A stretch of DNA of 40,874 nt. It comes from JANPEF01 sp031413115 (lineage in GTDB: Bacteria; Eisenbacteria; RBG-16-71-46; DASYSL01). The notes under the pieces were generated by a model, which had not been told where the DNA came from, did no database searches, and was given only the letters and a program-made list of their open reading frames with translations. The translations under genes and the position numbers were made by a program. The stretch spans positions 1 through 40,874 of the forward strand of contig JANOEH010000111.1 in NCBI GenBank assembly GCA_031413115.1. Reading direction: 5' to 3'. Shown here one piece after another: positions 32,038 to 40,743 of this stretch (position 1 is the first letter of the stretch; every line of letters starts with the position of its first letter).

Positions 32038-32970
32038 GTGACAGCCCTGATTCTCGTCGCGATGCTGCCGCCGAGAGCACAGGCCGACGTTCGCATCGAC
32101 ATCCGCGAGAGCGCGTGGTCGGCGGGGCAGACGCCCACCGCCCTCGAGACGCTGGTGCGCACATGGGTGCAAGGACCGCGGCGACGACTCGAGAGCCAGC
32201 TCGTCGGCGCGGTGAGCGACAGCGTGCTGCGGGCCACGAGCTTCACGCAGATCGATCGCCTCGATCGCGACAGCTCGTACTTCGTGCGACCGGCCGAGCG
32301 CGCGTACATCCCGGTCTCCTACGCGCCGGGACGCGCGCAGAACGCCGCGCGTTCGGCCACGATGCGCTCGTCGCTGGCCGCGGGCACGGCGCCGAAGGAC
32401 ACCCTTGCTGCCGTGCGCGTCGTCGACCTGCCGCGGACCCGCCGCATCGCGGGGATCGACTGCCGTGGGGTCCTGCTCGAACTGACGTTTGCCTACCGCG
32501 ACAGCGCGATGAACCCGGAGGATGACCTCGTGGGAATTCTCGCCGACACCGTGTGGCTCGCTCCGCCCGACTCCCCGGCCGGGGAACTCGGCCGCTTCGA
32601 GCGCGACCTGGCGCAGGCGACGGGGGGCGACAGCCTGCTCGCGGCCGGCAATGCGGTGCAGATCGCCGGCCAGCGCGGGCTGGGGCTGGTCGCGCTCATC
32701 CAGAGGGAGCTGCGACGGCAGTCCGGGACGGTCCTCGCCTCTCACTTCTCGAACCTGCTCAAGGGGTTGCCGCGCGGCCTCGTCGGAGTGGAGCGCCTGC
32801 CCGACGGCACGGCGATCATCCAGCAGACGATCCGCGAAGCGGTGGCGGTCGACGCCGCGCCGGTCCCCGCGGCGCTGTTCGAGCCGCCGGCCGAGTTCCG
32901 CCGCGTCGAGCGGGGCGGCGGGACCCGGGGCCCGGCCCCGTCGGGAGGAAAACCCGGCACTCGCCCTTGA
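32038..32970 (+). CDS. secreted protein of unknown function (possibly DUF4412-like)
   Basis: 310 residues if read from GTG 32038; the true start is uncertain. In frame just upstream are NLIGVLSRGVTALILVAMLPPRAQA, a good signal peptide, but its only possible starts there are CTG 32014 or ATC 32008, with GAGG at 31997-32000. The mature part (from DVRIDIRES) is beta-rich, with IAGIDCRGVLLELTFAYRD, VWLAPPDSPAGELGRFERDLA and an ending ALFEPPAEFRRVE that resembles periplasmic DUF4412-type proteins. This comparison is weak. The gene ends with a Gly/Pro/Arg-rich tail 128 bp before the HAD gene. A longer frame from GTG 31780 is considered non-coding. Confidence 0.7.
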   Translation: MTALILVAMLPPRAQADVRIDIRESAWSAGQTPTALETLVRTWVQGPRRRLESQLVGAVSDSVLRATSFTQIDRLDRDSSYFVRPAERAYIPVSYAPGRAQNAARSATMRSSLAAGTAPKDTLAAVRVVDLPRTRRIAGIDCRGVLLELTFAYRDSAMNPEDDLVGILADTVWLAPPDSPAGELGRFERDLAQATGGDSLLAAGNAVQIAGQRGLGLVALIQRELRRQSGTVLASHFSNLLKGLPRGLVGVERLPDGTAIIQQTIREAVAVDAAPVPAALFEPPAEFRRVERGGGTRGPAPSGGKPGTRP

Positions 32971-33098
32971 CCGCAAGGGGCGCGCCGTGGAGAATCGGGC
33001 GTGCCCCTCCTTCCCAGCTCCAACGCGTGCGAACAGGCGCCCCGGCTCCGGCCGACGCGCCTGTTCGTCCTTTCCGGCCCGACTCGCCGTGGGGACCG

Positions 33099-33890
33099 AT
33101 GATCCGCGCCATCATCTTCGATCTCGACAACACGCTGACCGACTTCATGAAGATGAAGGGCGCGGCGATCGAGGCCGGCCTCGACGGCATGGCCGACGCG
33201 GGGCTGACCGTCTCGCGCGACGTGCTGCGCGAGCACATCTGGCGCGTCTACACCGCCAGGGGCATCGAGTACCAGCAGGTGTTCGACGAGGCGCTCGCCG
33301 CCGCCGCCGGGAGCATCGATCCGCGGGTGCTCGCCGCGGGCATCGTCGCCTATCGCCGCGCGCGCGAGTCGACGCTCGTGCTCTATCCGCACGTGCAGTA
33401 CACGATGCTCGGCCTGCTGAAGCGCGGGCTCAAGCTCGCCGTGGTCAGCGACGCCCCGCGCAACCAGGCGTGGCTGCGCCTTGCCTCGTTGCAGCTGCAC
33501 AATGTCTTCGACGTGGTCGTCACCTTCGAGGACACGAACGCGCGCAAGCCCTCGCCCGAGCCGTTCACGAAGGCGCTCGAGCGCCTGGGTGTCACCGCGG
33601 ACCAGGCGCTGATGATCGGGGACTGGGCCGACCGCGACGTCGTCGGCGCCGCACAGGTGGGCATCCGCACCGTCTTCGCGCGTTATGGTGACACCTTCGG
33701 CACCGTCGAGTCGGGCGCCGATTACGACGTGAACGACATCATCGAGCTGCTCGACGTGGTCGACACGATCAACGGCCGCCCGCTCGAGGTCCGCCCGGTG
33801 GTCGACACCGTGTTGCCCGCGGGCCCTCCCGCGCCGCGGCCGCCGGGGATCGTGCGCGACCGTGGCGGGGTCGGAGAGCCTCGGCCATGA
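33099..33890 (+). CDS. HAD-superfamily hydrolase (phosphatase-like)
   Basis: 263 residues from ATG 33099. Motif I is FDLDNTL with nucleophile D8 and D10, motif II is VVSDAPRN, motif III is the lysine in NARKPSPEPF and motif IV is IGDWADRD. A helical cap lies between residues about 15 and 85. The arrangement matches the glyoxylate-cap/YjjG-like group of small-molecule phosphatases; the substrate cannot be told. The C-terminal 40 residues (Pro-rich, PAGPPAPRPPG) look disordered. The stop overlaps the Nnr start (ATGA), so HAD, Nnr and GlnA are likely one transcript. A metabolite-repair phosphatase beside Nnr would make sense, but this is inference. Confidence 0.92.
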   Translation: MIRAIIFDLDNTLTDFMKMKGAAIEAGLDGMADAGLTVSRDVLREHIWRVYTARGIEYQQVFDEALAAAAGSIDPRVLAAGIVAYRRARESTLVLYPHVQYTMLGLLKRGLKLAVVSDAPRNQAWLRLASLQLHNVFDVVVTFEDTNARKPSPEPFTKALERLGVTADQALMIGDWADRDVVGAAQVGIRTVFARYGDTFGTVESGADYDVNDIIELLDVVDTINGRPLEVRPVVDTVLPAGPPAPRPPGIVRDRGGVGEPRP

Positions 33891-35443
33891 CCGCGCCCCG
33901 CCTCCTCGTCCTCACGGCGGCCCGCATGCGCGCGGCCGACGCGGCGGCGACGGCGGCGGGCACGCCGGTCGCGACGCTCATGGAGCGCGCGGGCGCGGGC
34001 ACGGCGCAGGCGATCGAGCGTCACTTCGGGCGCGTGCATGGCTGGCGCGTCGCGGTGGTCGCGGGGAAGGGAAACAACGGCGGCGACGGGCGTGTCGTCG
34101 CGCGACTGCTGACGGCGCGCGGCGCGCGTGTCACCGTTCACGCGGTCGAGGAGGGCGCGGTCGAGCTCGCACCCGAGATCGACCTGGTAGTCGATGCGAT
34201 GCTGGGCACGGGCAGTCGCGGCGCGCTGGCGCCGCCGTACGCCGCCGCCGTCGCGGCGATCGCCACGGCGCGGGCGCGCGGCGCACACGTCGTCGCGCTC
34301 GACCTGCCCAGCGGCCTCGATGCCGACACGGGGTGTCCGCTGGTCGACGGCGGGCCGTTCGTCCGCGCCGACCTGACCGTCGCGTTCGCGCACCTCAAAC
34401 CGGTGCACGTGCTCGTGGCGGGGCGGGCGCAGTGCGGGGCGATCGCGGTGGTCGACATCGGGGTCGAGCCGGTAGACGACCTGGATCCGGAGCTGTCGAG
34501 CGATGCGGCGATCGCCGGGCTGCTGCCGGAGCGTGCTGCCGACGCGCACAAGAGCGCATGCGGTCGCGTTTTGCTCATCGGCGGCTCGGTCGGGCTGACG
34601 GGCGCGGTCGTGCTCGCGTCGACCGCCGCGCTGCGCGCCGGCGCCGGGCTCGTCACCGCCGGCGTGCCGACGAGTCTCAACGACGTGCTGGAGGCGGCGA
34701 TGATCGAGCCCATGACGTGGCCGCTTCCCGAGTCGCCGGAGCGGGCGCTGTCCGAGGCCGCCGCGCCGATGGTGCTGGCCCGCGCGGAGCAGTCGCAGGT
34801 CTTGGCGCTGGGCCCTGGACTGTCGCGCTCGCCCGAGGCCGCCGCGCTGGCGCGCCACGTCGTCGCCGCGGCGCACGCGCCGATCGTGCTCGACGCCGAC
34901 GGCCTGAACGCGTTCGCCGGGCACGGTGACGCGCTGGCCGAGCGCGCCGCGGGCGTGGCGTTGGTGATCACGCCGCACGTCGGCGAGATGGCGCGCCTGA
35001 GCGGGCTCGACGCGGCGACGATCGAGCGCGAGCGGCTGACGCTGCCGGCGCAGATGGCGAAGCGGTGGAATGCGGTGGTCGTGCTCAAGGGCGTGCCGAC
35101 CGTGACCGCTGCACCCGACGGACGGACGACCGTCAATGCGACGGGCAACCCGGGGCTGGCCACGGCCGGCACGGGCGACGTCCTGACCGGAGTTCTCGCG
35201 GGATTCGTGGCGCAGGGGCTCTCGCCCTATGACGCGGCCCGCGCCGCCGTTCACGTTCACGGCCTCGCGGCCGACATCGCCCACGCTCGCGTGGGAACCC
35301 TTGCCCTGGTGGCCGGCGACGTGACCGCTGCGCTGCCCCAGGCGTTGTGCCGGCTGCAAACGGCCGGATCGCGGTCGGACCTCACCCCCCTGCCTCAGAC
35401 CCGGATCGCCCCCGTGCTTCCGGACGGATCTCGCAGCGAGTAG
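33887..35443 (+). CDS. nnr: bifunctional NAD(P)H-hydrate epimerase / ADP-dependent dehydratase
   Basis: 518 residues, the full-length fusion. The N-terminal epimerase half (about 8-215) shows GKGNNGGDGRVVAR (60-73), DAMLGTGSRG and DLPSGLDADTG. The C-terminal ribokinase-fold dehydratase half has VLLIGGSVGLTGA, LALGPGL, VLDADGLNAF, ITPHVGEMARL, VLKGVPT and the nucleotide-site signature TAGTGDVLTG near residue 430. Together they repair damaged NADHX and NADPHX in the cytoplasm. The start overlaps the HAD gene by four bases. The last 30 residues after CRL are not conserved-looking. The gene is 13 bp before glnA. Confidence 0.96.
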   Translation: MTAPRLLVLTAARMRAADAAATAAGTPVATLMERAGAGTAQAIERHFGRVHGWRVAVVAGKGNNGGDGRVVARLLTARGARVTVHAVEEGAVELAPEIDLVVDAMLGTGSRGALAPPYAAAVAAIATARARGAHVVALDLPSGLDADTGCPLVDGGPFVRADLTVAFAHLKPVHVLVAGRAQCGAIAVVDIGVEPVDDLDPELSSDAAIAGLLPERAADAHKSACGRVLLIGGSVGLTGAVVLASTAALRAGAGLVTAGVPTSLNDVLEAAMIEPMTWPLPESPERALSEAAAPMVLARAEQSQVLALGPGLSRSPEAAALARHVVAAAHAPIVLDADGLNAFAGHGDALAERAAGVALVITPHVGEMARLSGLDAATIERERLTLPAQMAKRWNAVVVLKGVPTVTAAPDGRTTVNATGNPGLATAGTGDVLTGVLAGFVAQGLSPYDAARAAVHVHGLAADIAHARVGTLALVAGDVTAALPQALCRLQTAGSRSDLTPLPQTRIAPVLPDGSRSE

Positions 35444-35456
35444 AGGAGAAACGGAC

Positions 35457-36902
35457 GTGCCCACGATGAAGCGCAGCAAGCCGAAGTCCCGTTCCACCGC
35501 CGCGGTGAAGAAGACCGCACCGCTCAAGGCCGGCCCGACCCCCGGCGTGCACAAGATCGCGCCGCAGACCGACGCCGCCCGTCGCCTGCGCCAGGAAGTG
35601 ATCGAGCGCGCCGATCGGCACCAGGTGCAGGTCGTCAACCTGTGGTTCACCGACATCGTCGGTCAGCTCAAGAGCTTCGTCGTGCCGCGCCACCAGCTCG
35701 AGGAAGCGCTCGAGGAGGGGCTGGGCTTCGACGGTTCGTCGGTCGAGGGATTCGCGCGCATCTACGAGTCGGACCTGCTCGCCGTTCCGGATCCGTCGAC
35801 GTTCGCGATCCTGCCGTTCCAGGTCGACGGCCAGGTGGCCTGCCGCCTGATCTGCGACATCCATCACCCCGACGGCAGGCCCTATCAGGGCGACCCGCGC
35901 TGGGTGCTGAAGAAGAACCTCGAGGCGCTTTCGGCGAAGGGCCTGACCATGTACACGGGTCCCGAACTCGAGTTCTTCTACATGAAGTCGCCGACGGATC
36001 CGACTTTGCTCGACGACGCCGGCTACTTCGACATGATCGACGACAACCTGGGGACCGAGCTGCGCCAGAAGACGATGGCGGCCATGGCCTCGATGGGGAT
36101 CATCGTCGAGTGCGGCCACCACGAGGTCGCTCCCAGCCAGCACGAGATCGACCTGCGCTACTGCGAAGCGCTCAAGATGGCCGACCAGGTGATGACCTAC
36201 CGATACCTGGTGCGTGAGATCGCGCGCCGGCACGGTGTGCACGCCACCTTCATGCCGAAGCCGATCTTCGGCGTCAACGGCTCGGGCATGCACGTCCACC
36301 AGTCGATCTTCGAGGGTGGCAAGAACCTGATGTACGAGAAGGGCGCGCCCTATCATCTGTCGAAGTTCGCCCGCTCGTACACCGCGGGCGTGCTCAAGCA
36401 CGCGCGCGAGCTGGTCGCGGTGACGAACCAGTGGGTGAACTCGTACAAGCGCCTGGTGCCGGGCTACGAGGCCCCGGCCTACCTGGCGTGGGGCCAGAAG
36501 AATCGCTCGGCGCTCATCCGCGTGCCGATGTACAAGCCCGGCAACGAGAAGGCGACCCGCATCGAGGTGCGCTTCCCGGATCCGGCCGCGAACCCGTACC
36601 TGGCGTTCGCCGTGCTGCTGGCGGCGGGCATGGCGGGCGTCAACGGCAAGTACGACCTGCGCGCGCCGTTCGAGGAGGACGTGTTCCACCTCAGCGCCGA
36701 CGAGCGGAAGAAGGCGCACATCGAGGAGCTTCCGGGCTCGCTCGACGAGGCGGTCAAGCTCGCCGAGAAGAGCGAACTGGTCCGCGCCTGCCTCGGCGAT
36801 CACGTGTTCGGCAAGTTCGTCGAGAACAAGCGCATCGAGTGGGATCGCTTCCGGATCCAGGTCACCAAGTACGAGATCGAACGCTACCTGTCGATGCTCT
36901 AG
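35457..36902 (+). CDS. glnA: type I glutamine synthetase
   Basis: 481 residues from GTG 35457, eight bases after AGGAG; ATG 35466 is an in-frame alternative. It makes glutamine from glutamate, ammonia and ATP. Signatures are DGSSVEGF (92-99), metal ligands E170 and E172 in GPELEFF, E223 and E230 in HHEVAPSQHE, NGSGMHVHQS (274-283), NSYKRLVPGYEAP and RIEVRFPDPAANPY. The E. coli adenylylation motif (NLYDLPPEE) is not conserved; the region reads KYDLRAPFEEDVFHLS, which fits the GSI-alpha type without adenylylation. The first 36 residues are Lys/Arg/Pro-rich and not usual for GlnA. A strong terminator follows at 36928-36959. Confidence 0.96.
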   Translation: MPTMKRSKPKSRSTAAVKKTAPLKAGPTPGVHKIAPQTDAARRLRQEVIERADRHQVQVVNLWFTDIVGQLKSFVVPRHQLEEALEEGLGFDGSSVEGFARIYESDLLAVPDPSTFAILPFQVDGQVACRLICDIHHPDGRPYQGDPRWVLKKNLEALSAKGLTMYTGPELEFFYMKSPTDPTLLDDAGYFDMIDDNLGTELRQKTMAAMASMGIIVECGHHEVAPSQHEIDLRYCEALKMADQVMTYRYLVREIARRHGVHATFMPKPIFGVNGSGMHVHQSIFEGGKNLMYEKGAPYHLSKFARSYTAGVLKHARELVAVTNQWVNSYKRLVPGYEAPAYLAWGQKNRSALIRVPMYKPGNEKATRIEVRFPDPAANPYLAFAVLLAAGMAGVNGKYDLRAPFEEDVFHLSADERKKAHIEELPGSLDEAVKLAEKSELVRACLGDHVFGKFVENKRIEWDRFRIQVTKYEIERYLSML

Positions 36903-36927
36903 GCTGCACGGGTTCACGATTTCACGG

Positions 36928-36959
36928 CGGGGGCGGGCCTCGCGGCTCGCCCCCGTTTT
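36928..36959 (+). terminator. Rho-independent terminator after glnA
   Basis: CGGGGGCGGG (36928-36937) pairs with CTCGCCCCCG (36946-36955), including one G-U pair, followed by TTTT. It lies 25 bp after the glnA stop and before the start of the next gene at 36991. Confidence 0.88.
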
Positions 36960-36990
36960 CATCTCGACCCACTTCGTCGGAGTCGACTGC

Positions 36991-38076
36991 ATGCTTCCGC
37001 TGACGCTCGCCGTCGCCGTCTCGCTCGCGATCGCCGCCGTCGCGCCCGCGCTCTCCGCGCTTCCGGCGTGGACGAAGCTCGCGACCGCGCCCTCCAAGGG
37101 CAAGCAGGACGACGTCCACTTTGTCGACGCTCGCCACGGCTGGTACGGCAACGGCGCGGGAAAGATGTTCCGCACCGGCGACGGCGGCGCGACGTGGACG
37201 CAGGTCGCCGAGAAGCCGGGAACGTTCTTCCGCGCGGTCGGCTTCGTCGACTCGACGACCGGCTTCGCGGGCAACATCGGCACCGAGTACTTCCCGGGCG
37301 TGACCGACACGATTCCCCTCTACCGCAGCGACGACGCGGGCGCGACCTGGACGCCCGTGGCCCTGCCGGGGCCGCCGGTGAAGGGCCTGTGCGCGATCGA
37401 CGTGCTGCACACCACGGCGATCGACGCCGGTCGCCCGGCGCCGCGCACGATCGTGCACGCCGCGGGTCGCGTCGGCGGGCCGGCCTGGCTGCTGCGCTCG
37501 CTCAACGGTGGGGCGACGTGGACTTCGATCGACATGAATCCCCACTGCGCCATGATCCTCGACGTGAAGTTCTTCGACGCGATGAACGGGCTCGTCTGCG
37601 CCGCGAGCGACGCCGACGTCGCGCGCTCGCATGCGCTCATCCTCTCGACCAACGACGGCGGCCGCACGTGGGCGCGGCGCTACGAGTCGAAGCGACCGTA
37701 CGAGCTGACGTGGAAGGCCTCCTTCCCGAGCCGCGCCACGGGCTACGTCACGATCCAGAGCTACGACCCCGACTCGACCCACGCCGCGCGCTTCGTCACG
37801 AAGACGACCGACGGCGGCACGACGTGGACCGAGCTTCCGCTGGTCGAGAATCATCGCGTGCGCGAGTTCGGTGTGGGCTTCGCCACCCCCGACACGGGCT
37901 GGGTGGGCGCGGCGCCGCACGGCTTCGCCACGACGGACGGCGGGCGCACGTGGACCCGCGCCGACATGGGCAATGCGGTGAACAAGATCCGCGTGCTCCG
38001 CGATGGCGACGGCTGGATCGCGTGGGCGCTGGGCGTCGAGCTGCACCGGCTCGAGCTGCGGCCGGCGCGGCGCTGA
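36991..38076 (+). CDS. secreted YCF48-like / BNR-repeat beta-propeller protein
   Basis: 361 residues with GGAG eight bases before ATG 36991. A signal peptide (about 1-23, ending LSA) is followed by six Asp-box motifs at regular spacing: GDGGATWTQ, DDAGATWTP, NGGATWTSI, NDGGRTWAR, TDGGTTWTE and TDGGRTWTR. The first repeat also has DVHFVDARHGWYGNG, as in YCF48/HCF136-type propellers. Family members act as assembly factors or are uncharacterised; sialidase-type catalytic residues are not evident. It follows the glnA terminator and precedes a small helical gene by 12 bp. Confidence 0.9.
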   Translation: MLPLTLAVAVSLAIAAVAPALSALPAWTKLATAPSKGKQDDVHFVDARHGWYGNGAGKMFRTGDGGATWTQVAEKPGTFFRAVGFVDSTTGFAGNIGTEYFPGVTDTIPLYRSDDAGATWTPVALPGPPVKGLCAIDVLHTTAIDAGRPAPRTIVHAAGRVGGPAWLLRSLNGGATWTSIDMNPHCAMILDVKFFDAMNGLVCAASDADVARSHALILSTNDGGRTWARRYESKRPYELTWKASFPSRATGYVTIQSYDPDSTHAARFVTKTTDGGTTWTELPLVENHRVREFGVGFATPDTGWVGAAPHGFATTDGGRTWTRADMGNAVNKIRVLRDGDGWIAWALGVELHRLELRPARR

Positions 38077-38088
38077 GGGCAGGCGAGG

Positions 38089-38490
38089 GTGGCCCAGGAG
38101 CGGCGCGACTACGTCGAGCGCATGATCGAGGAGCTGGCGGCGGTCGTCGCGCGGCTGGTGGGACGCCTCGGCGCCGGAACGCCTGACGCGGCCGACGAGG
38201 TCGTGCTCGGCGCGCAGGCTGCACAGGGCGAGCTGCTGGGGTCGCTGGCCGCGGCGCTGCCGCAGGTCGACGCGGCGAGCGCGGTCACGCTGCTGCGCGA
38301 TCCGCGCCAGGCGCGCGCATGGGTCGAGCTGCTGCGTGTCGAAGCGGCCGCGCGGCGGCTGCGCGGCGAGAATGCCGCCGCACTCGCCCTCGAGGCACGC
38401 GCCGCGGAGCTCGTCGCCGCGATCACCACCGCGGGGGTAACGCCTGGAGAAGGCGGAACGCCGCCGCCTCGGCCGACACCGCCGCGTTGA
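38089..38490 (+). CDS. small helical protein (DUF6483-like), unknown function
   Basis: 133 residues from GTG 38089 with GGCGAGG just upstream. The N-terminus RRDYVERMIEELAAVVARLVG is like the start of DUF6483-type helical proteins, though I would call this only a resemblance. A second helical part (VTLLRDPRQARAWVELLRVEAAARRLRGE) resembles one TPR. The C-terminal 20 residues are Pro/Gly-rich, and the last 68 bp overlap the convergent serine-hydrolase gene. Confidence 0.65.
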   Translation: MAQERRDYVERMIEELAAVVARLVGRLGAGTPDAADEVVLGAQAAQGELLGSLAAALPQVDAASAVTLLRDPRQARAWVELLRVEAAARRLRGENAAALALEARAAELVAAITTAGVTPGEGGTPPPRPTPPR

Positions 38491-39610
38491 TCGCCACGGC
38501 GACGAACGCGCCGCTGGTCGTGTCGTAGAGGACGACCGCCTTCGCCGTCTCGGTTCCCCCGCTGTGGCCCAGCCACGTCCTCGACCCACCCGGCGCCGGC
38601 ACGTCGTAGAGCATCACCGCCCTTCCGTAGCACTGCGCACCCGAGCCGAACATGGGGTAGAGCCGCGCGAACGCGCCGCGCGTGGTCTTCGGTTTCAGCA
38701 GCTCACCGGTCAACGCGGCCTGCCAGAAGCGCGCCATGTCCCCGGCACTCGCCGCAACGCAGCCCGCGCCGTAGGGCATCGACGGGTCGAACGCGCGATC
38801 GACGCGGCTGTCGCGGGTCCCGCGCACCAGCGCGATGGGGGACTCACGCGGCGCCAGCACGATCGTGTGCGTGAGCCCGAGCTTGCGCACGATACGCTCG
38901 CGCGCGATCTCGTGGTACGGGCGGCCCTCGATCCGCTCGAGGATGCGGGCGAGCAGGACGTAGCCGGTATTGCAGTACGACCATGCCTCGCCGGGACAGT
39001 GGATCGGCCCGTGGCGCTCGGCGATCGCGAGCAGGGTTTCGGGAGGCGAGTAGCCCGGCGTGAAGTGGAGCGTGGAGTCGTTCTGGAAGCTGTAGAGGCC
39101 GCTCGTGTGCTTGAGCAGCATGTCGATCGTGATCGCGTCGGCGTTCACGATGTCGGGGAACCACTTCGCCAGTTTCGTGTCGTAGGCGAGCCGGCCCTCC
39201 TCGATCATCTGCAGCACGAGCACTCCGGTGATCGCCTTGCCGACGCTGCCCCAGTAGAACAACGGAGCGGCCGGCAGCGCCGTTCGCGAGTCGGCGTCGG
39301 CGACGCCGCGCGCCGTCGACCATCGTCCCCGGCCGGGCACGACGACCGCGGCGGCGAGCGCCGGGGCCTTCGTCCGCGCGAGGATCCAGTCGGCGATCGC
39401 ATCGAGACTCTCGGCGATCGCCGGCGCGAACGCGTTGGTCGTCGCGATCGAGGCGGACCGATCCGGGAACTGCCCGCCCGACGGCGGCGCATGCAATGCC
39501 GGGCCGGCATACTTGACCGCACCTTTGCATGCAGGCGCCGCCGTGACCGGGGACACTGCCAGCGCCAGTCCGACGAGGCCCATGGTGACGTGGCGGGGGG
39601 TGCGGAACAT
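38423..39610 (-). CDS. secreted serine hydrolase of the class C beta-lactamase / D-Ala-D-Ala peptidase family
   Basis: 395 residues from ATG 39610, with AAGGAG upstream. A signal peptide (about 1-25) is followed by the catalytic triad motifs: SVGK at 122-125 (SxxK, nucleophile S122), YCN at 212-214 (YxN) and HSGG at 349-352 (the KTG-equivalent HxG). LLKHTSGLYSF is the usual helix of the family. Enzymes of this fold include esterases, peptidases and beta-lactamases; substrate and antibiotic activity cannot be inferred. Its 3' end overlaps the convergent helical gene by 68 bp. Confidence 0.93.
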   Translation of the reverse strand: MFRTPRHVTMGLVGLALAVSPVTAAPACKGAVKYAGPALHAPPSGGQFPDRSASIATTNAFAPAIAESLDAIADWILARTKAPALAAAVVVPGRGRWSTARGVADADSRTALPAAPLFYWGSVGKAITGVLVLQMIEEGRLAYDTKLAKWFPDIVNADAITIDMLLKHTSGLYSFQNDSTLHFTPGYSPPETLLAIAERHGPIHCPGEAWSYCNTGYVLLARILERIEGRPYHEIARERIVRKLGLTHTIVLAPRESPIALVRGTRDSRVDRAFDPSMPYGAGCVAASAGDMARFWQAALTGELLKPKTTRGAFARLYPMFGSGAQCYGRAVMLYDVPAPGGSRTWLGHSGGTETAKAVVLYDTTSGAFVAVAINAAVSAEAAAFRLLQALPPRW

Positions 39611-39632
39611 CGGTCGGCTCCTTGCGGGTGGA

Positions 39633-39662
39633 TTGGAACGTAAGGCGGCTCCCGGCTATCCT
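39633..39662 (+). promoter_or_regulatory. candidate promoter of the phosphotransferase gene
   Basis: TTGGAA (39633-39638), an 18-bp spacer and TATCCT (39657-39662) give a likely start near 39669, about 20 nt before the ATG and just ahead of GAGAGG. The same -10 box and spacer length occur in the secD candidate. Confidence 0.42.
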
Positions 39663-39689
39663 ACCCGCTTCCACGACGAGAGGATTCCG

Positions 39690-40724
39690 ATGTCCGCTGC
39701 GTCACCCGCTCCCGCGCCTCCGCCGGTCCGCCTGCTGGGATTCGTGCACCGGGACTCACCGCGGCGGCTCGCCGTGCTCGCCCGGAATGCGCTCGCGGCG
39801 TACGACGTGAGGATCGACCGCCTCACCCTGCTCGGCCGGCACCAGAACACGATGTTCAAGCTGGTCACCACGGACGGCCGCCGTTTCGTCGTGCGCGTCA
39901 ACATTCCGGGCATGCGCACCACACTCGACATCGCCTCCGAGATGGCGTGGCTCGCGGCGCTCCACCGCGACACCGACCTCGTCGTGCCGCGTCCGCTGGC
40001 CACGCGCGACGGGAGCCTGATGACGGTCGCCACGGCCCCCGGCGTGCCCGAGCCGCGGTCCGTCGCGGTCTTCGACTGGATCGACGGGCGCGTCGTGGGC
40101 GACGCCCTGGGCCGACCGGTCCTGCGCCAGATGGGCGTCGCGCTCGGGCACCTGCAGGATCACGCCGATCGCTTCGTGCTGCCGAAGGCGTTCACCGGCC
40201 TCACGCTCGACAGCGCGTGGGTTTTCGGCAAGGAGCCGCGCGCGCTCGCCGAGACGGGCACCGACGCGCTGTGGACCGACGCGCGTCGGGGGTTGGTGCG
40301 GCGTGCGGTCGCTCGCACCCAGGCCGTGATCGACACGCTGCATGCCGATCGCGCGGCCCTGCGCTTCCTGCACATCGACCTGCACTCGGGCAACGTGATG
40401 CGCATCCCGGACGGGCTCGCGGTGCTCGACTTCGACGACAGCCAGTGGGCGCACCCGGTGCAGGATGTCGGCATCCCGCTGTTCTACTTCTGGGTCCGCG
40501 AGAACGGGGAGCGCCTGGTCGCGGCGTTCCTCGAGGGTTACGCGTCGGTACGCGGGAACGTGCCCGACCGGCGCTTGCTCCACCAGTTGATCGCCGGGCG
40601 GCAGCTCGACCTGCTGGCCTTCATCCTCGACCGGGAGTTCATTCCCGCGGCCGAGATGCCGGCCTACATGGAAAAGGTCGAGCGGCGACTCACCGCGCTC
40701 GAATCGCTTGTCGAACGCGGCTGA
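39690..40724 (+). CDS. APH-family phosphotransferase (SrkA / homoserine-kinase-II-like)
   Basis: 344 residues from ATG 39690 (GAGAGG upstream). The N-terminal lobe has LLGRHQNTMFKLVTTDGRRFVVRV, an ATP-binding lysine-replacing arginine pair and E84. The catalytic loop is HIDLHSGNVM with D230 and N235, and the metal motif is LDFDDS with D247. These fit kinases of small molecules or of proteins (SrkA). The frame opens as far as 39435, but that part lies in the hydrolase gene. The substrate is unknown. It is followed after 19 bp by a YeeE/YedE gene. Confidence 0.9.
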   Translation: MSAASPAPAPPPVRLLGFVHRDSPRRLAVLARNALAAYDVRIDRLTLLGRHQNTMFKLVTTDGRRFVVRVNIPGMRTTLDIASEMAWLAALHRDTDLVVPRPLATRDGSLMTVATAPGVPEPRSVAVFDWIDGRVVGDALGRPVLRQMGVALGHLQDHADRFVLPKAFTGLTLDSAWVFGKEPRALAETGTDALWTDARRGLVRRAVARTQAVIDTLHADRAALRFLHIDLHSGNVMRIPDGLAVLDFDDSQWAHPVQDVGIPLFYFWVRENGERLVAAFLEGYASVRGNVPDRRLLHQLIAGRQLDLLAFILDREFIPAAEMPAYMEKVERRLTALESLVERG

Positions 40725-40743
40725 GCGCGCGATCCTCCCGGCC

